From Flavisphingomonas formosensis (GTDB taxonomy: Bacteria > Pseudomonadota > Alphaproteobacteria > Sphingomonadales > Sphingomonadaceae): a DNA stretch of 64,000 nt. This document shows positions 59,291 through 64,000 of this stretch, piece by piece. Positions within the stretch are counted from its first letter, which is position 1, and every line of letters begins with the position of its first letter. Location of the stretch: positions 1-64,000 of the forward strand of contig NZ_WRPK01000007.1 of assembly GCF_009755815.1 (NCBI RefSeq), given 5' to 3'. Position numbers and translations under genes: made by a program. The notes under the pieces are model-generated. The model did no database searches. It saw only the letters and a program-made list of their open reading frames with translations, and was not told where the DNA came from.

Positions 59291-61243
59291 ATGGCTGTGA
59301 TCACGGGAACGGCGGGAGCCGATACTCTCTTCAGCCCGGACGAATATAACGAATTCGGCGAGGTCATGGGCGACGACGTCTATGGGCTTGGCGGCAACGA
59401 CGTCATCTACGGTGGCTTCGCGCCCTATAGCTATGTCGGCGCGGACTCGCTCTACGGGGGTGCCGGCAACGACATCATCTACGGCAGCTTCGGCTCCGGC
59501 TTTTCCGAATATAGCTTCACCCTGATCGACGGCGGCGCGGGCAGCGACGTGATGTATGGCGGCAGCGGCGACAATAGCTTCTTCGTCGATTCGCCCGGTG
59601 ACGTGGTGGTCGAGGGGGGCAACGGCGAGGATTATTACGGCGATATCGTCTATGCCACCGTGTCTTTCGTCCTGCCTGACAATGTCGAGTTCCTTACGCT
59701 TAGCGGCGCGGGGCTGACCGGCACGGGCAACGGACTGGACAATATTCTGTCTGCCGATGCCGGCAACCAGACGTTGAACGGCAAAGCCGGGTACGACCAG
59801 CTCTATGGTGGTGACGGCAACGACATATTGGATGGCGGCGACGGTGACGATTATCTCGACGGAGGCTATGGCTCCGACACGGCAAGCTATGTCGATGCCA
59901 CGGCAGGCGTAACCGTCGATCTCGGACTCACCGACTGGCAGAACACCCTCGGCGCCGGATTCGATATGCTGGTCAAGATCGAGAATCTGACCGGCTCCGC
60001 CTATGCCGACCATCTGATCGGCAACGCGCTCGGCAATCGGCTCAGCGGCGGCGGCGGAGACGATGTGCTGGACGGCGGCCCCGGCAACGACACATTGGAT
60101 GGCGGGGCAGGATCCGACACGGCCACCTATGCTGCGGCCGACGTCGCGGTGCGCGTGAACCTCGCCATAACCGGTGCGCAGACGACCGGCATGGGCACGG
60201 ATACGCTCGTCTCGATCGAGAATGTGGTCGGATCGGCCTTTGCCGACACGCTGACCGGCAACGACTTCGCCAATATCCTGACCGGCGGCGCGGGAGACGA
60301 CGTGCTGAACGGCGGGCTCGGCAATGACACACTGGCAGGCGGCGACGGCATCGACACGGCGAGCTATGCCAATGCGGCTGGGGCGGTGCGGGTGAGCCTG
60401 GCGATCGCCACGGCGCAATCGACCATTTCGGCGGGCACCGACACGCTGTCGGGCATCGAGAACCTCACCGGCGGCGCCTATGACGACCAGCTAACCGGCG
60501 ACAATGGCAACAACGTCCTTGTCGGCAATGCCGGCAACGACACGCTGATCGGCGGCCTGGGCGACGATACGCTGAACGGCGGCGCGGGCAGCGATACAGC
60601 GAGCTACGTGGGTGCCGCGTCCGGCGTGACGATCAGCCTTGCGGTGACGACGGCGCAGGACACGCATGGCGCGGGCATCGACACTTTGCTGTCGATCGAG
60701 AATGTGACCGGTTCGGCCTATGACGATGTCATCACCGGCTCGGCGCAGGTGAACATCCTCTATGGTGGCAATGGCAACGACACGATCGATGCCGGCTCGT
60801 CCAACGACACGGTGGACGGCGGCTATGGCAACGACGTCCTCAAAGGCGCGGCGGGCGATGACATACTGACGGGCGGCGTCGGCCTCGACACGCTCACCGG
60901 CGGAGCGGGCGCCGACACGCTGACCGGCGGCACGCAGAACGACACTTTCGTCTACCTTGCGGTCGGCGACAGCACGCTGGCCGCCACGGACCGCATCACC
61001 GATTTCGCCAAGGGCGATATCCTCGACGTGTCAGCGATCGACGCCAACACGAAGGTCGCCGGCGACCAGGCCTTCGTGCTGGCATCGGCCTTTACCCACA
61101 CGGCGGGCGAGTTCACGCTCACCTATGATGCGGGGACGAACACGACAACGGCGCTGTTCGACACCAATGGCGACGCAGCCGCCGACATGGCGATCCTGTT
61201 TACTGGTAATGTGACGACATCGACGTCCACCTGGCTGCTCTGA
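59291..61243 (+). CDS. RTX calcium-binding repeat protein, 650 aa
   Basis: Starts after GGAGGAC. It is built of glycine- and aspartate-rich nonamers (GGxGxDxLxG) grouped in about five modules separated by a strand-rich spacer 'TASYVDATAGVTVDLGLT..MLVKIENLTGSAYAD'. The last 90 residues 'FVYLAVGDSTLAATDRITDFAKGDILDVSAID' are the C-terminal domain typical of type I secreted RTX proteins. No protease or lipase active site is seen, so an adhesin or surface layer role is possible. No type I secretion genes occur in the window. Confidence 0.88.
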   Translation: MAVITGTAGADTLFSPDEYNEFGEVMGDDVYGLGGNDVIYGGFAPYSYVGADSLYGGAGNDIIYGSFGSGFSEYSFTLIDGGAGSDVMYGGSGDNSFFVDSPGDVVVEGGNGEDYYGDIVYATVSFVLPDNVEFLTLSGAGLTGTGNGLDNILSADAGNQTLNGKAGYDQLYGGDGNDILDGGDGDDYLDGGYGSDTASYVDATAGVTVDLGLTDWQNTLGAGFDMLVKIENLTGSAYADHLIGNALGNRLSGGGGDDVLDGGPGNDTLDGGAGSDTATYAAADVAVRVNLAITGAQTTGMGTDTLVSIENVVGSAFADTLTGNDFANILTGGAGDDVLNGGLGNDTLAGGDGIDTASYANAAGAVRVSLAIATAQSTISAGTDTLSGIENLTGGAYDDQLTGDNGNNVLVGNAGNDTLIGGLGDDTLNGGAGSDTASYVGAASGVTISLAVTTAQDTHGAGIDTLLSIENVTGSAYDDVITGSAQVNILYGGNGNDTIDAGSSNDTVDGGYGNDVLKGAAGDDILTGGVGLDTLTGGAGADTLTGGTQNDTFVYLAVGDSTLAATDRITDFAKGDILDVSAIDANTKVAGDQAFVLASAFTHTAGEFTLTYDAGTNTTTALFDTNGDAAADMAILFTGNVTTSTSTWLL

Positions 61244-61252
61244 GGGTTGGGG

Positions 61253-61277
61253 GGCCGGCGGCTTATGACCGCCGGCC
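61253..61277 (+). terminator. Stem-loop after the RTX gene
   Basis: GGCCGGCGG-CTTATGA-CCGCCGGCC, nine pairs, but no T-run follows, so it may be a transcript-stabilising or a rho-dependent site. Confidence 0.5.
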
Positions 61278-61297
61278 TCGCTGCTCTACGAGGTGCT

Positions 61298-61555
61298 TTA
61301 TACAGTGGCGAGATGATGCGCCCTCCAATGTAGGGCGGCGAAGTGGGCGGCCCTCGCCAACGCCTCCTCGGGCGTCTGCGCGTGAGCGCCCCATTGAAGG
61401 TGCGTGCCGATTTTCTGGCCAGCCTTGATGTCGGCCTCCCAGCCGCGCTTCGAGCGGTATACCTTCCAAGAATAATCGAAGCCCGCGATCTGCGGCACCA
61501 GCTCGGCGAGCGGGGCCACTGCGTCCAGCAGTGCGGGATTAACGTCATGCTCCAT
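61298..61555 (-). CDS. Small hypothetical protein, 85 aa
   Basis: MEHDVNPALLDAVAPLAELV is a helix followed by 'GFDYSWKVYRSKRGWEADIKAGQKIGTHLQWGAHAQTPEEALARAAHFAALHW', a strand-then-helix domain with the 'PEEALARAA' style of small phage/accessory proteins. Not recognised. Convergent with the RTX gene. Confidence 0.55.
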   Translation of the reverse strand: MEHDVNPALLDAVAPLAELVPQIAGFDYSWKVYRSKRGWEADIKAGQKIGTHLQWGAHAQTPEEALARAAHFAALHWRAHHLATV

Positions 61556-61857
61556 GAGAACAAAATTGGAACATTGGATCCGAGTCGGTCAAGCGTCGGG
61601 CGCGAAACGATCCCGCGCAGCTCCGAGCGCCGCGCTGGCCCCCGCGCCTCGCCCGCCCGCTTTTTGGGTCACTTTTGATGCGATTTTCTACGTTTAGTCG
61701 TCACTAACTCAGGAAAATTTACTGGGAAATGAGCGTCTGCGCATCAGGATGAAGCTGGAGCCTCATCCGCCCTTGACGCAATTTGATGCATGCCCAAGGG
61801 CGGGAAGTGGTGGTTAGCTACCATTGCGAAGCGCGGCGGCGGAGGTAATCTTGGCGT
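61556..61857. other. Intergenic stretch without a clear gene
   Basis: 302 bases of non-coding sequence. At 61797-61818 (GGGCGGGAAGTGGTGGTTAGC) there is a weak match to the right end of the dispersed repeat. Confidence 0.45.
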
Positions 61858-61983
61858 ATGACGCCAACGCGAAAAACATGGGTTGGGATTGTACTGATTA
61901 TTGCAATAGCCGCGACGCTGGCGTTCTTCGTTCTGCTGGCGGCGTACGGCTTTCTAATGTTGGCCGGGTGGATCGGTCGATGA
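61858..61983 (+). CDS. Small membrane protein, 41 aa
   Basis: MTPTRKTWVGIVLIIAIAAT then a second half 'LAFFVLLAAYGFLMLAGWIGR': almost entirely hydrophobic after a basic N-terminus, predicting one or two membrane passes. GGAGG lies 12 bases upstream. The tail of the repeat-like sequence ATGGTGGAAAGCGC follows directly after its stop. Confidence 0.45.
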   Translation: MTPTRKTWVGIVLIIAIAATLAFFVLLAAYGFLMLAGWIGR

Positions 61984-62021
61984 TGGTGGAAAGCGCACGC
62001 TCCTCGTTATAAATCGGCGGT

Positions 62022-62474
62022 ATGGTCAAACCTCCAACCCAACAAGCGGACCCCGTTGTTGCCCGGTTGCTCCGCACGCCATCAGGACTTCGCGCTGGTG
62101 GTCAAGCATCAGTCGATCATGAAGTGCTGGCGACCTATTGCCACGACGACGGAGGACATCCCTTTGCTATTTGCCGCGATGGGCTGTTGATAGATCCTGA
62201 TGGTGTTGTGCGGTTTGTGGCTTTCCATGAGATAGAGAACGCCAGTTTATACGATCACGACCTGCTACTGCGGGAGAAGAATGCAATGAGGCGCTCGGGC
62301 CACGTTGGGGCCACGTCGCTTACCCTCGCTCTGACGAACGGCGAGACCGTGATTATTCCGTTAAACGTGCGCGCGGATGGAATGTCCGAACGGCTTACAA
62401 TCGCGGGGCTGATCGAGCAGCGAATACGGATTGCCAAATCGGAGCGACGCAGAGCGCAGCATCCACAGGTGTAA
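62022..62474 (+). CDS. Orphan hypothetical protein, 150 aa
   Basis: MVKPPTQQADPVVARLLRTP begins a protein with 'FAICRDGLLIDPDGVVRFVAFHEIENASLYDHDLLLREKNAMR' and 'SLTLALTNGETVIIPLNVRADGMSERLTIAGLIEQR', a PH-like or SHOCT-adjacent beta fold of unknown role. Looks soluble. Immediately followed by a full copy of the dispersed repeat. Confidence 0.5.
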   Translation: MVKPPTQQADPVVARLLRTPSGLRAGGQASVDHEVLATYCHDDGGHPFAICRDGLLIDPDGVVRFVAFHEIENASLYDHDLLLREKNAMRRSGHVGATSLTLALTNGETVIIPLNVRADGMSERLTIAGLIEQRIRIAKSERRRAQHPQV

Positions 62475-62490
62475 TCGCCCGATAGCGAAG

Positions 62491-62571
62491 GTCTGCTACT
62501 CAGCGCTTCGCGCCATTCCCCTCGTGACGCGGTACCCGGCGCTGAACGGCAAGGAATGGTGGGAAGCGGTC
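62491..62571 (+). repeat. Dispersed intergenic repeat, complete copy (81 bp)
   Basis: GTCTGCTACTCAGC at the left and GGAATGGTGGGAAGCGGTC at the right; the same middle (GCGCTGAACGGCAAGG) as the 618-701 copy. Confidence 0.7.
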
Positions 62572-62590
62572 GTAGGGATGCGAGCAACGG

Positions 62591-62887
62591 CTAGCGCAAT
62601 CCCTGATTGTCGAGGATAATTTCGGCCTGCATTCCGGCTTCAAAGTTGCCAGTCTTAGCGATGCCTTCCAACAGCCCCGTAATAGAGGCGCAATCATGGG
62701 CCTCTAGGCAAAAGAGCAGTGTGCCGCGCCTATTTTCCAATTCCGGCCGCTGGATCAGCCTCACCAGAACATCAAAAATCCGCGGGTCTGGATTATCTGC
62801 AAGCTCTAACGCGAGCGAATGCCGCTCCGCATGATCGCTGGTTTCGTCGAGACGCTTAATCTTCTCAGTTAGCTCGGTATCGGTCAT
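62591..62887 (-). CDS. HEAT-like small hypothetical protein, 98 aa
   Basis: MTDTELTEKIKRLDETSDHA begins an all-helical acidic protein: 'ALELADNPDPRIFDVLVRLIQRPELENRRGTLLFCLEAHD' resembles HEAT-repeat units. Function unknown. Such proteins often modulate other proteins, including immunity partners. Confidence 0.55.
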   Translation of the reverse strand: MTDTELTEKIKRLDETSDHAERHSLALELADNPDPRIFDVLVRLIQRPELENRRGTLLFCLEAHDCASITGLLEGIAKTGNFEAGMQAEIILDNQGLR

Positions 62888-62916
62888 AGCCTGTGATCAT
62901 AATCTGGAACCGGATC

Positions 62917-62933
62917 GTCTGCTACTGGGGCGA
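62917..62933 (+). repeat. Left half of the dispersed repeat
   Basis: GTCTGCTACTGGGGCGA. It lies just before the tRNA-like gene; its right half lies just beyond it at 63061-63096. Confidence 0.55.
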
Positions 62934-62943
62934 TAGCTGTCTA

Positions 62944-63022
62944 TGCCAGCGGCAGGGGATCGAACCCGTGCCCGTCACCGGGATCGCTGTAGCGATACGT
63001 CTACCAATTCCGCCACGCTGGC
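62944..63022 (-). tRNA. tRNA-like gene, leucine-type outline, atypical anticodon and T arms
   Basis: The acceptor stem GCCAGCG / CGCTGGC pairs perfectly, the D arm GCGGAATTGGTAGACG is of leucine tRNA type, and a long variable arm CCCG-GTGA-CGGG is present. The anticodon arm (TATCG-CTACAG-CGATC) is a four-pair stem with a six-base loop, so no standard anticodon can be read; CAG would be the leucine reading. The T arm has a mismatch and an extra base, and CCA is not encoded. Possibly a pseudo-tRNA. Confidence 0.5.
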
Positions 63023-63060
63023 AGTGTCGGACTTTGCTGGATGAATGATGCTACCGCACT

Positions 63061-63096
63061 GTCGGCGCCGGACGGCAAGGATGGTGGGAAGCGGTC
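63061..63096 (+). repeat. Right half of the dispersed repeat
   Basis: GTCGGCGCCGGACGGCAAGG then ATGGTGGGAAGCGGTC. With the left half at 62917, it brackets the tRNA-like gene. Confidence 0.55.
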
Positions 63097-63382
63097 ATTT
63101 GCGCGGCGCGAAGGTTCTACCGTGGGGAAAGCGAAGCGGCGTCGCAGGATCAAGTCCGACTTCGGAAACGCGAAGCGGAACCACCACGCCCTCTGAAATA
63201 CTGCGCCCGGGTGGATTACCCCACACCACTTCTGCCATGAACTTGCGGCCGCGACATGTGACCTCGATCAAATCGCCAATCACTGGGGCTAGCCCATAGA
63301 AGCGATTTTCGTCTTCACGAAGCTCCCGCTCCGTGACGACTTCGCCATCCTTCAGTGCGATGCGCTTAACCCAATAGCCCAT
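63095..63382 (-). CDS. Hypothetical protein, about 95 aa
   Basis: The ATG at 63382 (MGYWVKRIALKDGEVVTERE) is preferred over the TTG at 63457 that would extend it by 25 residues. Beta-rich soluble protein with 'RFYGLAPVIGDLIEVTCRGRKFMAEVVWGNPPGRS', a barrel-like pattern of small hypothetical proteins. No family recognised. Confidence 0.5.
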   Translation of the reverse strand: MGYWVKRIALKDGEVVTERELREDENRFYGLAPVIGDLIEVTCRGRKFMAEVVWGNPPGRSISEGVVVPLRVSEVGLDPATPLRFPHGRTFAPRK

Positions 63383-63646
63383 ACGACGGTGTAGCAGCCT
63401 ACGGCGAGCCGATTCAACGAGGTTCAATTTATGATCGCAACTGGGCGATTTCGCCAATCCCAGACGCCAACACCTCTTCCGTACCTTTCGTCACGGGCAG
63501 CAAGCATGGCGCTGCCTTTTCACGCAGCAGAAAACGCATGCGCCCCTTGGGGAGCACATTGCGGAGGTCGCGCAGCCTCGGTGACGATGCTGGTTATGTG
63601 CCGCGGTGGGGCTGTCCCTCAAGTTGGCGCCGCGCGAAGCGCGTCA

Positions 63647-64000
63647 TCATATCTCTAGGGCCGGATTCTGGCTGAGTAGTGAACTCGCGTTCAAATCCAA
63701 AGCCTTACCAAGGCGGGCAAGCGCTTCGCCCAGGCTGGTGCCCCCGGCGATCGCCTCGGCCTGCTCGGCCGCGGGGAGGCGGGACAGCATCCGGTTGACC
63801 TCGGCACCAGCCTCGGCGCGGCGATGCCCGTCGTCGTCCGGGGCGGGGGCTTTGCGGGTTACGGCACGCACGAACTTGCGCGCGATCTCGGGCAGGCTGA
63901 AGCCATAGGCATTGGTGATCTGGCGGACGCGTGGGCCGACGCCGTCGGCGTCCTCAATCGGTTCGGTGCGGCGGATCCATCGCAGGAAGCCGTTGGAGCG
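63647..64000 (-). CDS. C-terminal part of an unidentified protein, cut by the window edge
   Basis: Reads in from the right edge: 'RSNGFLRWIRRTEPIEDADG', then 'GPRVRQITNAYGFSLPEIARKFVRAVTRK' and a helical C-terminus 'RMLSRLPAAEQAEAIAGGTSLGEALARLG'. The 'NGFLRWIRRTEP' and 'VRQITNAYGF' pattern is seen in replication- or plasmid-related helix-turn-helix proteins, but I cannot place it firmly. Start and domain N-terminus lie outside the window. Confidence 0.5.
   Translation of the reverse strand, partial: RSNGFLRWIRRTEPIEDADGVGPRVRQITNAYGFSLPEIARKFVRAVTRKAPAPDDDGHRRAEAGAEVNRMLSRLPAAEQAEAIAGGTSLGEALARLGKALDLNASSLLSQNPALEI

Noticed and set aside
59039-60418. 459-codon minus-strand frame over the RTX gene
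   Set aside because: Reverse reading of RTX repeats gives a regular valine-, alanine- and arginine-rich pattern with no support as a protein.

Overview
The window is high-GC DNA, most likely from an alphaproteobacterium of the Sphingomonadaceae type. That placement is an inference from codon and GC character, an HWE-family histidine kinase paired with a FATGUY-like single-domain response regulator, and the type of short intergenic repeats. Almost everything here is accessory DNA: two prophage regions, insertion-sequence remnants and small orphan genes separated by short repeats.

Layout. 1-2.35 kb: edge of an IS110-type element, then four small orphan genes separated by copies or halves of a dispersed repeat (ends GTCCGCT / AGCGGAC). 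2.4-30.4 kb: late module of prophage A, read leftward from an HNH nuclease and Nu1-like small terminase through a lambda-type head (terminase gpA, gpW, portal B, S49 protease C, Nu3-like scaffold, D, E, FII), a Mu-type contractile tail (gp37, DUF2635, sheath L, tube M, gp41 with a -1 frameshift, tape measure, N, P, gp45, gp46, gp48), fibres and lysis genes. 30.5-36 kb: small genes and a replication block (primase-helicase, DUF1376-like protein). 36.3-37.5 kb: a Cro-like gene and a CI-like repressor bracketed by four copies of one palindromic operator. 37.6-40.9 kb: rightward early operon ending with an AlpA-like regulator; no integrase or MuA-type transposase is visible. 41.0-41.9 kb: a DUF4258/XRE toxin-antitoxin pair. 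42.2-47.1 kb: IS3, thermonuclease and HigB remnants, the kinase/regulator pair, a GNAT and a VOC protein. 47.1-58.5 kb: prophage B, a P2-type remnant with terminase and portal (P, Q) divergent from O-N-M-L-X, holin, lysozyme, Rz/Rz1, R and S, three extra genes and a shortened baseplate gene J; the rest of the tail is missing. 58.5-64 kb: an RTX calcium-binding protein and more orphan genes, repeats, a tRNA-like gene and the C-terminus of a gene that runs off the end.

How it fits together. Prophage A looks almost complete for head and lysis, but its baseplate gene gp47 survives only as a C-terminal segment fused to gp46. Prophage B keeps head and lysis genes but has a 3'-shortened J and no sheath, tube or fibres. 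Both are therefore probably defective alone. Two identical dyads (CTGTTGT-N13-ACAACAG), one between O and P and one upstream of J, look like activator sites for prophage B late promoters. Four ATAC-N5-GTAT/C sites around the prophage A repressor look like its operators.

The most interesting signals are the gp46/gp47 fusion, the duplicated operator-promoters, the late-promoter dyads, and the dispersed repeat whose two halves are found opened up around genes and a tRNA-like sequence.
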